From contig JALVPE010000102.1 of NCBI GenBank assembly GCA_027031945.1, positions 1 through 23,884 on the forward strand: a DNA stretch of 23,884 nt. The letters run 5' to 3'. Source of the stretch: Candidatus Moraniibacteriota bacterium. Lineage in GTDB: Bacteria; Patescibacteriota; Minisyncoccia; Moranbacterales; GCA-2747515. A program made the translations under genes and the position numbers. Of the stretch, positions 8,403 to 15,263 are shown piece after piece (the stretch's first letter is position 1; each line of letters starts with the position of its first letter). The notes below the pieces were generated by a model, which saw nothing but the letters and a program-made list of their open reading frames with translations, had not been told where the DNA came from and did not search any database.

Positions 8403-8430
8403 ATAATACGCTATTTATAATTACAGTCAA
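8403..8430 (-). promoter_or_regulatory. Promoter of map, implying leaderless mRNA
   Basis: Minus-strand TTGACT (8425-8430), 16-bp spacer, TATTAT (8403-8408), then 6 nt (AAGTTT) and the ATG of map. Transcription would start at or next to the start codon. This is one of the best -35/-10 pairs in the window. Confidence 0.6.
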
Positions 8431-8484
8431 TTAAAAGTGCAAAATCTACAACAAATAATATCTATTTTCTTTACAATCATTGTC

Positions 8485-9225
8485 TTATATAAAATTACCC
8501 CCATAAAGTACTGCAGATACGCTCGTTGCCAGATTCAAACTTGATACTCCCGTTTGCATTGGGATAGAAATGATTTTATCTGCTTGTTTTTTTAATTTCT
8601 CACTTATACCACCGCGTTCTGTACCAAAGACCAAAATTGCATTTTTTTCTATCTTAATTTTTTTCATATTTTTTCCACAAGCATCGAGTGCATATATTTT
8701 ACGTCCATTTGAAATTTCATCAATACTTCCAATATGTTTTACATCCAGTGCAAATTGTAATCCTGCACCTGCCCTAATAGCATACAAATGCCACGGATTT
8801 ACTTCACCACTCACACATACCGCACTAGCACCGGCACCGGCAACAACTCTTATAACAGCGCCTACATTATCAATATCTCGTGGATTTTCCAAAAATACAA
8901 TTATACCCTTTTCATCATTTATCTTTTTTTCTATCGGTTTTTTTACGAGTGCTGTTATCCCCGTTCGCAATGAATCAGTTGTAATTTCATCAAATAATTT
9001 TTGATCAATTTCTACAACATACTTTTTTACATTTTCTACATCAGCATCTGTCGCAATTTTACTCATCAAATCAATCACAAAATTTTTATCATTTGTTACA
9101 ACATCCACAAACTCTGCACCAAATCGCACTGCATGTTTAAAAGCATGAATACCTTCAACTACAACAGTATCTTCAGTACCCTTTTTTGATCTTTGATATA
9201 ATTCTCTTCTGCGTGAACTTTTCAT
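8485..9225 (-). CDS. SpoU/TrmH family RNA 2'-O-methyltransferase
   Basis: A 246-residue SAM-dependent 2'-O-ribose methyltransferase with the SPOUT knot. The N-terminal part (VVVEGIHAFKHAVRFG) resembles the substrate-binding domain of RlmB/TrmH-type enzymes. Motif 1 is ENPRDIDNVGAVIR (113-126) with catalytic Arg126, motif 2 LVFGTERGGIS (198-208), motif 3 SSLNLATSVSAVLYG (228-242). The target, 23S rRNA or tRNA, cannot be decided. It starts 9 nt after the SanA/YdcF-like gene, suggesting one transcript. A gap of 88 nt separates it from map; it holds the map promoter and a short ACAATCATTGT palindrome (8473-8483). Confidence 0.92.
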   Translation of the reverse strand: MKSSRRRELYQRSKKGTEDTVVVEGIHAFKHAVRFGAEFVDVVTNDKNFVIDLMSKIATDADVENVKKYVVEIDQKLFDEITTDSLRTGITALVKKPIEKKINDEKGIIVFLENPRDIDNVGAVIRVVAGAGASAVCVSGEVNPWHLYAIRAGAGLQFALDVKHIGSIDEISNGRKIYALDACGKNMKKIKIEKNAILVFGTERGGISEKLKKQADKIISIPMQTGVSSLNLATSVSAVLYGGNFI

Positions 9226-9234
9226 TTTTAATTC

Positions 9235-9855
9235 TTAATTTTTAATTATTTCACTCTGCCACACAGCTTTTAGGGCCGCTGGCCATTCCCTTACAATATC
9301 TTTGTACATTCCAGTTTTGGTTGGATATGGAAATTTATATGCTACAAATCCCCTCGCATCAAGCCCAAGTGTGCGTCCGATATAAACCGCTCTGGGCAAA
9401 TGAAATCCTTGTGTCACTATAACCACATTATCTAAATCAAATATATCTTGTGTATTTTTCAAACTTGTAAATGTATCAACACCTGCATAATCACTACTTA
9501 TAATATTTTCAGGAATTCCTTGATTTACAAAATACTGCCTAACAGGACTTACTTCATCATATATATAATCATCCCCTACCTCTTTATAACCACTTATAAT
9601 AATTTTGCACACTTTATCATTGTTGTATAGTTCCTCAACCGCCATTGCCCTTTCTTTAAGAATTGGACTCATCGTTCCGTCAAATTTTACTTTTGCACCT
9701 AATAATAAAACATTTTGACATTTCTCTATCTTTTCAATTTCATTTGAACTAAAAATATAATCCTCACTCACAGACACAACACGCCACCGCGAAACACCTA
9801 CAATAATCATTGCAAAAATAACAGAATACAAGATATATCTTCCAATTTTTTTCAT
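9235..9855 (-). CDS. SanA/YdcF/ElyC family (DUF218) membrane-anchored protein
   Basis: A 206-residue protein with one N-terminal membrane segment (about 7-21) and a DUF218 domain facing outward. Family features: NVLLLGAKVKFDGTMSPILKERA, IIISGYK, VRQYFVNQGIP, DYAGVDTFTSL and VIVTQGFHLPRAVYIGR, which closely follow the SanA order. SanA and ElyC relatives are linked to envelope integrity and cell-wall precursor handling; their chemistry is not settled. It lies between rlmH and the SpoU methyltransferase gene, ending 9 nt before the latter. No Shine-Dalgarno sequence is seen. The 55 nt upstream hold a GC-rich repeat-like patch. Confidence 0.88.
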   Translation of the reverse strand: MKKIGRYILYSVIFAMIIVGVSRWRVVSVSEDYIFSSNEIEKIEKCQNVLLLGAKVKFDGTMSPILKERAMAVEELYNNDKVCKIIISGYKEVGDDYIYDEVSPVRQYFVNQGIPENIISSDYAGVDTFTSLKNTQDIFDLDNVVIVTQGFHLPRAVYIGRTLGLDARGFVAYKFPYPTKTGMYKDIVREWPAALKAVWQSEIIKN

Positions 9856-9878
9856 ACAACAAATTTTATTTTATCAAC

Positions 9879-9904
9879 GGACAGGCACACAGGCACTGTT
9901 CCCA
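9879..9904. repeat. GC-rich imperfect inverted repeat, REP-like
   Basis: In the AT-rich gap between rlmH and the SanA-like gene, GGACAG (9879-9884) and CTGTTCC pair with one bulge around a centre with repeated AGGCAC. Base content differs clearly from its surroundings, and the GACAGG core is shared with the palindrome at 11997-12026. It could be a REP-like element or a weak terminator for rlmH. Confidence 0.35.
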
Positions 9905-9910
9905 CGTAAT

Positions 9911-10342
9911 TTAATCTCTATGATATGGATGATTCATATTTATCGTACTAGCTCTGTACAATGCTTCCGACAACACAACCATCGCCAAGTCATGTGGCAA
10001 TGTCATTTTACCAAGACTCCAAAGCTTGTCAGCTCTACCTCTTATCTCGTCACCATGTCCATTGGGACCACCCACGACAAAACACATCTCACCCACACCC
10101 TGTACAGCTTTTTCATCCAAAAAATGCGCCAATTCTTTGCTACTAAATTCTTTACCCTTTTCATCCAATGCAACACAAAACGTATCATTAATTTCTGATA
10201 ATATTCTTTCATCATTTACACTATCCTTCAAATGCACTATGTTTATTTTATGAAATGTGTTTAATCTCTTTGTATATTCTGAAAATCCTTCTTTTGCAAA
10301 AGACAATTTTGGCTCTCCAATTGTAATTATTCTTAATTTCAT
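9911..10342 (-). CDS. rlmH: 23S rRNA pseudouridine-1915 N3-methyltransferase RlmH
   Basis: SPOUT methyltransferase that acts on pseudouridine 1915 of 23S rRNA in the assembled ribosome. Family marks are MKLRIITIGEPK at the start, FVVGGPNGHGDEI (SAM site) and LPHDLAMVVLSEALYRA, ending in NHPYHRD near the usual PYH tail. The frame can be extended upstream to an ATG at 10435, adding 31 non-conserved residues. I chose the ATG at 10342 because the protein then has the family's length (143 residues) and begins at the conserved beta strand, and because a TATAAT ends 7 nt before it. The longer start would overlap the end of the upstream gene. Confidence 0.92.
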   Translation of the reverse strand: MKLRIITIGEPKLSFAKEGFSEYTKRLNTFHKINIVHLKDSVNDERILSEINDTFCVALDEKGKEFSSKELAHFLDEKAVQGVGEMCFVVGGPNGHGDEIRGRADKLWSLGKMTLPHDLAMVVLSEALYRASTINMNHPYHRD

Positions 10343-10349
10343 ATCATTC

Positions 10350-10355
10350 ATTATA
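10350..10355 (-). promoter_or_regulatory. -10 box of rlmH, implying leaderless mRNA
   Basis: Minus-strand TATAAT ends 7 nt before the chosen rlmH ATG at 10342. Another ATG overlaps its last bases but lies too close to be downstream of the start point. No good -35 is present. The geometry matches map and recO. Confidence 0.5.
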
Positions 10356-10360
10356 CTATA

Positions 10361-10400
10361 TAAAATTAAAGTGCTTACCTTTTTGCATAAAAGATAAGCA
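10361..10400 (-). terminator. Possible terminator after the 93-residue gene
   Basis: In minus-strand RNA, UGCUUAUC (10400-10393) pairs with GGUAAGCA (10379-10372), 8 bp with one G-U, loop 13 nt, followed by an imperfect U-rich tract. It lies 19 nt past the upstream gene's stop and just before the rlmH -10. Confidence 0.4.
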
Positions 10401-10418
10401 ACGTACTTTTTCATCAAA

Positions 10419-10700
10419 TTAAACCTTGCCATCAAATACTTGCGTACGCAGTATATAGATAGGAAGTTCTAATTTTGTTAATTGACCAATAATTACGAAA
10501 TTTTTTACTTCAGAATAACTCGTCAATAGACGTAGTTGTGGTCTTTCTTTGTTACTATAACTTCTTATATTAGTGTTATATATCTCCACGGCAATCAAAT
10601 TTTTATCAATCCACGCAATATTAGAAATACTTTCTAAAATACGCACGCACAAATTCTCCGCTCTTTCTCTTCCTAAACCATGAATTTCTATCGTAATCAC
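10419..10700 (-). CDS. Small conserved-looking protein of unknown function
   Basis: A 93-residue protein that I do not recognise. It begins at GTG (10700), supported by an AGGGAG about 9 nt upstream, one of the better ribosome sites here. The sequence starts MITIEIHGLGRERAENLC, then a helix (ILESISNIAWID), then strands IAVEIYNTNI and KNFVIIGQL and a final strand PIYILRTQVF. The beta-alpha-beta order with a start MITIEI loosely recalls tautomerase-like small proteins (for example DUF1904), but that is only a shape impression. No membrane segment or signal peptide. It lies between the GH1 gene and rlmH. Confidence 0.7.
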   Translation of the reverse strand: MITIEIHGLGRERAENLCVRILESISNIAWIDKNLIAVEIYNTNIRSYSNKERPQLRLLTSYSEVKNFVIIGQLTKLELPIYILRTQVFDGKV

Positions 10701-10752
10701 TGTTCTTTTCTCCCTTTAGTAGAATATTACGAAATATTTATTATACACATTA

Positions 10753-10780
10753 AGATTATCATGGCTTTTTACATTGTCAA
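10753..10780 (-). promoter_or_regulatory. Possible promoter of the 93-residue gene
   Basis: A perfect minus-strand TTGACA (10775-10780) directly follows the GH1 stop codon. A poor -10 (TAATCT) lies 16 bp on; a perfect TATAAT (10740-10745) lies 29 bp on and is too far to pair with it. Either could serve. Confidence 0.35.
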
Positions 10781-11971
10781 CTATACATTGGTATTATTTT
10801 TAATAATTTTTTTGTATAAAGAAAAACTTTTCCGCTTTGTAAGTTTTCCAGTTTTACGATTAACCTCCACTAAACCGAATTTAAAATTATATCCACTATT
10901 CCATTCATAACTATCGCATAAACTATAATGAAAATACCCTATAACATTTATTCCTTCATCAATCGCTTTTTGCATATAATCAATTGTTTCTTGCAATAAT
11001 TCTTGTCTATCTTTATCATCAATACCTAGATTTGTTGGCTTACCATTTTCCAAAATAATTATCGGTTTACGATACTTTCTCACACGCACAAGTACATGAT
11101 ACAACCCACTTGCAAAAATTTTCCACACATTTGGAGAATGCCAATTATTAGTACCATGCCAACCTAATCGTCCTCCACTTTTACCAAAATAAAATTTATT
11201 ACTGGTATAATAATTTATACCAATATAATCACTTGTATTATATACCATACGTATCATATATTCATTTTGTAAAAAACGCTTTGTAAATATATACATTTTT
11301 TGCAAAAAAGAATTGTCTCTTCCTCTTTCATCATTATATAAAAATGTTGATCCTACCTGATTTTTTGGGAACTTCTTTTTCCATAATATATATGTTTTCT
11401 TATGTATACATAATAAATTATACGCAGTTTTTAATGCTCTAAAATAATTTTTATAAAACGGTGGACGAATACCGTGCACATAACTTGTCCCAATATAAAC
11501 AGATGGTTCATTTAATACAACAACATAATCAATTAAATCACCAAGCTCATCTCTAACATGTGCAACAAATCGTAAGAATAATTTAACAGTTTGCGAATTG
11601 TGCATGCCATATTTTTGCTCAAACCACATTGGCACACTCCAATGCCACAAACCAACAACAGTAGTAATTCGTCGTTTATGTAAATCTTTTAAAATATTTT
11701 TATATTGCTGTATTGCTTTTATATCAAATTGCCCTTCTACAGGTTCAATCCGTGACCATTCAACTGTAATACGCATACTATTACAACCCAACTCATCTAC
11801 AAGATTATAATATTTTTTGTATGCGTTCCAATAATTATTTGCACAACCAATATACGGTACTTGACCACGCCTAGCCCAACTATCCCAATTGCTATTTTTA
11901 TTGGACCCTTCTGTTTGTTGACCAATATTTACCACACCCCAAAGGAATTTTTGTTTATTATTATTTTTCAT
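10781..11971 (-). CDS. Glycoside hydrolase family 1 (beta-glucosidase/galactosidase type)
   Basis: A cytoplasmic retaining beta-glycosidase with the GH1 (beta/alpha)8 barrel, 396 residues, somewhat short for the usual 430-480. The active site looks complete: Q20 in the WGVVNIGQQTEG start, H110 in LWHWSVP, acid/base E155 in VVLNEPSVY, N253/Y255 in IGINYYTSN, nucleophile E308 in IIILENGKP, and SYEWNSGYNFKFGL near the end. MRITVEWSRIEPVEG is a GH1 hallmark. Substrate is unknown; beta-glucosides or beta-galactosides are typical. There is no signal peptide, so it would act on imported or internal sugars. It is a single gene with its own promoter, with a striking palindrome at the -35. Confidence 0.95.
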   Translation of the reverse strand: MKNNNKQKFLWGVVNIGQQTEGSNKNSNWDSWARRGQVPYIGCANNYWNAYKKYYNLVDELGCNSMRITVEWSRIEPVEGQFDIKAIQQYKNILKDLHKRRITTVVGLWHWSVPMWFEQKYGMHNSQTVKLFLRFVAHVRDELGDLIDYVVVLNEPSVYIGTSYVHGIRPPFYKNYFRALKTAYNLLCIHKKTYILWKKKFPKNQVGSTFLYNDERGRDNSFLQKMYIFTKRFLQNEYMIRMVYNTSDYIGINYYTSNKFYFGKSGGRLGWHGTNNWHSPNVWKIFASGLYHVLVRVRKYRKPIIILENGKPTNLGIDDKDRQELLQETIDYMQKAIDEGINVIGYFHYSLCDSYEWNSGYNFKFGLVEVNRKTGKLTKRKSFSLYKKIIKNNTNV

Positions 11972-11977
11972 ATCCTC

Positions 11978-11986
11978 ACTATAACA
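11978..11986 (-). promoter_or_regulatory. Extended -10 promoter of the GH1 gene
   Basis: Minus-strand TGTTATAGT is an extended -10. Its TATAGT ends 6 nt before the GH1 ATG. The 6 nt are GAGGAT, so the region could be read as a ribosome site or as a leaderless start. The -35 position overlaps the palindrome at 11997-12026. Confidence 0.5.
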
Positions 11987-11996
11987 TTATCATTGC

Positions 11997-12026
11997 TGTA
12001 GTGACAGGTCACGACCTGTCACTACA
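11997..12026. repeat. Perfect 14-bp inverted repeat at the GH1 promoter
   Basis: The arm TGTAGTGACAGGTC is repeated exactly in inverted form after a 2-nt AC centre. It lies between the upstream terminator and the GH1 -10, covering where the -35 would be. Its GC-rich core stands out. It may be an operator or a dispersed REP-like element. It has no T run, so it is a poor terminator. Confidence 0.85.
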
Positions 12027-12059
12027 ATCAAAAAAGACGTCGTATTTCAGACGTCTTTT
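12027..12059 (-). terminator. Rho-independent terminator after the 269-residue hydrolase
   Basis: A 10-bp perfect stem AAAAGACGTC/GACGTCTTTT (12032-12041 with 12050-12059) with an 8-nt loop, followed on the minus strand by a run of six T. It starts 2 nt after the stop codon. Confidence 0.9.
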
Positions 12060-12061
12060 GT

Positions 12062-12871
12062 TTATTTTCTTGATAAAAATTTTGTTTTAGATTGTGTATT
12101 TTCATCGTCATCAATTGCTATTATTTGATTGTAGTAGATACTTACCACGCCAATCCATCTTGATACACTTTCTGGCGAATGCGATGCACAACTACCACCA
12201 CATTTCCATGGATAAACCATTTTTGCAGGCGTATCACGATTTGTGTCATAGACAAAATGTTCAAGTCTTTTTGCAATTGTATCGACTGCTTCCTCTCGTG
12301 ATCCAAAACATGCATGTCCCATTGCTTGACCACGTGAACCTTGTGTCTTGTATCCCCAATAATTATAGCAATCAATGCCATTTTTTGATGGGGCATGTTT
12401 GCCCATCTGACTTTCAATATTTGCAATTCCCACAATAAGTGCTGCAACTTTTTGATCCTTAGTTGCAATATATGGTGCCATCTCTTGCATTGGAGTTCCC
12501 TCAAGTATTGTTGCAATTTCTTGCGTCATAATATCTTGTTTTGAATCAAAAATCTTCCCAACAGCACTCAACGCCATACAGTCTTCATCAGTGCCAATAA
12601 TAGAATCATTGATGATATTATTCGTAAGTTTTTTACTAAAAATACATGCATTATATCTCTGCAAATTTTGTGAAACAACCTCCTTCTCAATCTGGGAAGA
12701 AACTGTGTCTACAAAATAAAAACTCCCAATAACAATTACTATCAGTCCTGTAAGTACAAAATATATGTTGTGCATTAGAAAAGAACTTGATTTATGTAGT
12801 GATGATTTAATCATCTTTTGCGTCCCTACAATTAGACGCTTTATCGGTAGTGGTTCATCATTAATAATCAT
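12062..12871 (-). CDS. Membrane-anchored glucosaminidase-like protein (paralogue A)
   Basis: A 269-residue protein with a basic N-terminus, one membrane helix (about 35-54) and an outward C-terminal domain. Residues 130-250 match the pattern of the beta-N-acetylglucosaminidase/lysozyme-like fold (GH73-type): AALIVGIANIESQMGKHA with catalytic-type E153, then CYNYWGYK, then CFGSREEAVDTIAKRL. It probably cuts peptidoglycan. C168, C188, C224 and C228, with H231 (WKCGGSCASH), are shared with the next gene's product. The tail is charged. It is transcribed from a consensus promoter and ends in a terminator, so it is separate from its neighbour. The exact hydrolase class is inferred. Confidence 0.82.
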   Translation of the reverse strand: MIINDEPLPIKRLIVGTQKMIKSSLHKSSSFLMHNIYFVLTGLIVIVIGSFYFVDTVSSQIEKEVVSQNLQRYNACIFSKKLTNNIINDSIIGTDEDCMALSAVGKIFDSKQDIMTQEIATILEGTPMQEMAPYIATKDQKVAALIVGIANIESQMGKHAPSKNGIDCYNYWGYKTQGSRGQAMGHACFGSREEAVDTIAKRLEHFVYDTNRDTPAKMVYPWKCGGSCASHSPESVSRWIGVVSIYYNQIIAIDDDENTQSKTKFLSRK

Positions 12872-12958
12872 AATATATTTTACGAATAAAACCCCTATAT
12901 TTATTAAATCGCACTATCAATCATTTTTACAAACAATTTAAATACGAGAAATAAAGAA

Positions 12959-12977
12959 GTGTGTAGAAATTACACAC
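12959..12977 (-). promoter_or_regulatory. Hairpin at the 5' end of the 269-residue hydrolase mRNA
   Basis: A 7-bp inverted repeat GTGTGTA/TACACAC with a 5-nt loop begins at or one base after the start point predicted from the promoter at 12985-13012. A hairpin at the 5' end could slow decay of the roughly 107-nt leader. Confidence 0.5.
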
Positions 12978-12984
12978 AAATACG

Positions 12985-13012
12985 AGTATACTCTTATAAA
13001 TAAGTTTGTCAA
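12985..13012 (-). promoter_or_regulatory. Consensus promoter for the 269-residue hydrolase
   Basis: Minus-strand TTGACA (13007-13012), 16-bp spacer, TATACT (12985-12990). This is the closest match to consensus in the window. It lies 8 nt past the terminator of the upstream paralogue and about 113 nt before the ATG at 12871. Confidence 0.7.
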
Positions 13013-13019
13013 TAGTCCT

Positions 13020-13045
13020 AAAAACCCTTTATTTAAAGGGTTTTT
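13020..13045 (-). terminator. Rho-independent terminator after the 430-residue hydrolase
   Basis: An 11-bp perfect stem AAAAACCCTTT/AAAGGGTTTTT with a 4-nt loop and a terminal T run on the minus strand, 26 nt past the TGA stop of the upstream gene. Confidence 0.9.
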
Positions 13046-13071
13046 AAGAACATCTTTTTATATCATCAAAA

Positions 13072-14364
13072 TCACTTTGATAACCGAGTGTAGTAAGAAT
13101 CAACTGTTCCAATCCAACGATCAACTCCAGCTTGTGAATGACCTGCACATGTGCTACCACACTTCCACACTATCAACCTTTTCGCAGTTGTACGATTATA
13201 TTTATAAATAAGTTCATGAACACGTTTTCCAACTGTTTCCACTGCATCTTTACGAGAATTAAAACAAGTATGACCCCCTGAACCCATAAGCCTTCTTTTA
13301 CCTCTGTATCCCCAATAATTATAACAATCCTGTCCATTAAGCACTGGCACACGTTTACCCCATTGACTCTCCTGTTTTGCTATTGCAATTAAATACTTTG
13401 CCACTTCCGGATCTTGTTGAAGGATATAAGGTAACATTTTTTCAATCGGATACCCTTCAACCATTTCTCTTGCCCTACGTTCCAATGAATACTCTTCTTC
13501 AACCTTAATACTTTTCTCATCTTTTACTTGTTTACCCTGCTTGTTTTGTGCACTATCAATCAGCTGTTTTGCACTTTTTTTAACACCAACCTTATCTTCT
13601 TTTTTTTCTATATTTTTATTATCCAACGATATTTCACTGTGAACATCTTTTTGTATATTATTTAGCACAATCTCTTCATTCTCTTTATTGTTTGTCATCT
13701 CTGTAAATGCTTTCTTTTTTTCTACACCACTCTTATTTGCATCTTTTTTTTCTTCGATTTTTACTGTGCCAGATTCATTTTCTATTTTCCTTTCTAAATT
13801 CTTATTTTGATTTCCCTGTATAACCAACTCGGCAATCTTATCATTTGTGCCATTTATAGTATTTTCAGCTGTTTTTGCAAATGCATTTTGTCCTAAATTT
13901 CTATAAATCATACTCATCGAGACCATACCAAAAAGTACCGCACCCGCAAGTGAGACTTGCCACATACGTAAAGGAGACATATCAAGTTTAAGTGCCATAC
14001 GAAACGACGAAGTAATATTCTTTACATTCCTAAATTCTGAAACAATATGTTTCTGCTGTAATTCTCTTGCAGAATATGTCTTAATATAACGAACGTGTAA
14101 ACTATCAAAATAACCGCGTGAATCAACATACTCACATTTGATATCGTTTTCACACTGCTGTTTCTCTAAAATATACTTGCGTGAATCTTCCGTAACAAAA
14201 AACTCTGTACGTTCTCCTCCAAGTAATAAAAATTGGATATTTTTGTCGCAATTATTTTTTGTGACTTCGTGTAATTCAGATAATCGCTGATTATATTTCC
14301 TCCGTTTTTTAACTATTACACTGTCACCAATATTCTTTTTTATTTTGTTCACCCGTTTTTGCAT
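13072..14364 (-). CDS. Membrane-anchored glucosaminidase-like protein with cytoplasmic head (paralogue B)
   Basis: A 430-residue type II membrane protein. Residues 1-133 are basic and would be cytoplasmic (includes IQFLLLGGERTEFFVTEDS, and no family I know). A membrane helix lies at about 135-154. Residues 165-295 are a Lys/Glu/Asn-rich linker. Residues 305-428 form the glucosaminidase-like domain: LIAIAKQESQWGKR with E332, CYNYWGYRG, CFNSRKDAVETVGKRV, WKCGSTCAGHS. C347, C367, C402, C406 and H409 match paralogue A. It is probably a peptidoglycan hydrolase held at a distance from the membrane by the linker. It ends with TGA, the only such stop here. A TATTAT ends 5 nt before its ATG and an extended -10 lies further up. 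Confidence 0.82.
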   Translation of the reverse strand: MQKRVNKIKKNIGDSVIVKKRRKYNQRLSELHEVTKNNCDKNIQFLLLGGERTEFFVTEDSRKYILEKQQCENDIKCEYVDSRGYFDSLHVRYIKTYSARELQQKHIVSEFRNVKNITSSFRMALKLDMSPLRMWQVSLAGAVLFGMVSMSMIYRNLGQNAFAKTAENTINGTNDKIAELVIQGNQNKNLERKIENESGTVKIEEKKDANKSGVEKKKAFTEMTNNKENEEIVLNNIQKDVHSEISLDNKNIEKKEDKVGVKKSAKQLIDSAQNKQGKQVKDEKSIKVEEEYSLERRAREMVEGYPIEKMLPYILQQDPEVAKYLIAIAKQESQWGKRVPVLNGQDCYNYWGYRGKRRLMGSGGHTCFNSRKDAVETVGKRVHELIYKYNRTTAKRLIVWKCGSTCAGHSQAGVDRWIGTVDSYYTRLSK

Positions 14365-14406
14365 AAAAAATAATACGATCTTAATTCAACATCATCAGCA
14401 AATATT

Positions 14407-14415
14407 ATTATACCA
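14407..14415 (-). promoter_or_regulatory. Extended -10 candidate for the 430-residue hydrolase
   Basis: Minus-strand TGGTATAAT (extended -10), 42 nt before the ATG at 14364, just before the lgt stop codon. A second candidate TATTAT at 14370-14375 ends 5 nt before the ATG. I cannot choose between them. Confidence 0.4.
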
Positions 14416-14418
14416 TAT

Positions 14419-15261
14419 CTACTTACAAAAACCTATTTTATTATTTGTTAATAAGAGAAATATACAAATACCTACAATAAACATAACGACCGACAATATT
14501 TGCCCCATCGTAAAAATAGATACAACAAAACCCAGTTGTTCATCTGGCTCACGAAAAAATTCTACCCCAAATCGCATCATTGAATACCCTATCAGATATA
14601 AAACACCTAACATACCTTTTTGCAATTTATAATTACGCAAAGGCCACAAAATTACAAATAATACCAGTCCTTCAAAAAAGGCTTCATATAATTGTGAAGG
14701 ATGTCTTAACACACTCTCATTATTAAAATACATTCCAAATGGAGATGTTGTTACACGACCAACCAATTCCCCATTAAAAAAATTACCAACACGCCCAAAC
14801 ATAAATCCCAAAGGTACAGCAGGCACAATGAAATCAAAAATTGTAATAATATCTTTTTTATTTTTATAAGCAGACCATGCCAATGCAATTGAAATACCTA
14901 TTATACCACCATGATAACTCATGCCGTATATTCCAATCCACTTGTCAATAGCAAAATCATACGGTGAAATAATCTGTAATGGATGTGCTAAATAATAACC
15001 TAAATCATAAAAAATAACATAGCCCAGTCTTCCACCAATAATTGCCCCTACAAATGCGTTTATAAGAATATCTTGTATAAAAACAATATCAAAATTTCCC
15101 TCACCTTTATTTATGCGCCATCGCAATAAAATATAAACTATACCAAATGCAATAATCCACATAATCGAATACCAGTGTACTGATAAATTCCCTACAGAAA
15201 AAATTACCGGACTTACATGCTCTGGCAAATGTTGATACAAATTTCCCATGTCAAATATCAA
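14419..15261 (-). CDS. lgt: Prolipoprotein diacylglyceryl transferase
   Basis: Integral membrane enzyme that moves diacylglycerol from phosphatidylglycerol onto the lipobox Cys of prolipoproteins. The 280-residue polytopic protein has the family motifs: SVHWYSIM (27-34), GGRLGYVIFY, SYHGG with H117, GRVGNFFNGELVGR (156-169, the Lgt signature), HPSQLYEA (187-194) and MMRFGVEFFREPDEQLG. The frame opens at TTG 15261; an in-frame ATG at 15249 would give 276 residues and may be the true start. Neither has a good ribosome site. It starts 2 nt after the AI-2E permease ends, so the two are co-transcribed. Its presence implies lipoproteins in this cell. Confidence 0.96.
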   Translation of the reverse strand: MIFDMGNLYQHLPEHVSPVIFSVGNLSVHWYSIMWIIAFGIVYILLRWRINKGEGNFDIVFIQDILINAFVGAIIGGRLGYVIFYDLGYYLAHPLQIISPYDFAIDKWIGIYGMSYHGGIIGISIALAWSAYKNKKDIITIFDFIVPAVPLGFMFGRVGNFFNGELVGRVTTSPFGMYFNNESVLRHPSQLYEAFFEGLVLFVILWPLRNYKLQKGMLGVLYLIGYSMMRFGVEFFREPDEQLGFVVSIFTMGQILSVVMFIVGICIFLLLTNNKIGFCK

Positions 15262-15263
15262 AT

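Noticed and set aside
10343..10435. Longer N-terminus for rlmH starting at 10435
   Set aside because: The extra 31 residues are not family-like, overlap the upstream gene and lie upstream of the likely transcription start.
13033..13074. TGA recoded as glycine (genetic code 25)
   Set aside because: The TGA ending the 430-residue hydrolase is followed by more TGAs and then a terminator. No gene here needs an in-frame TGA to stay open.
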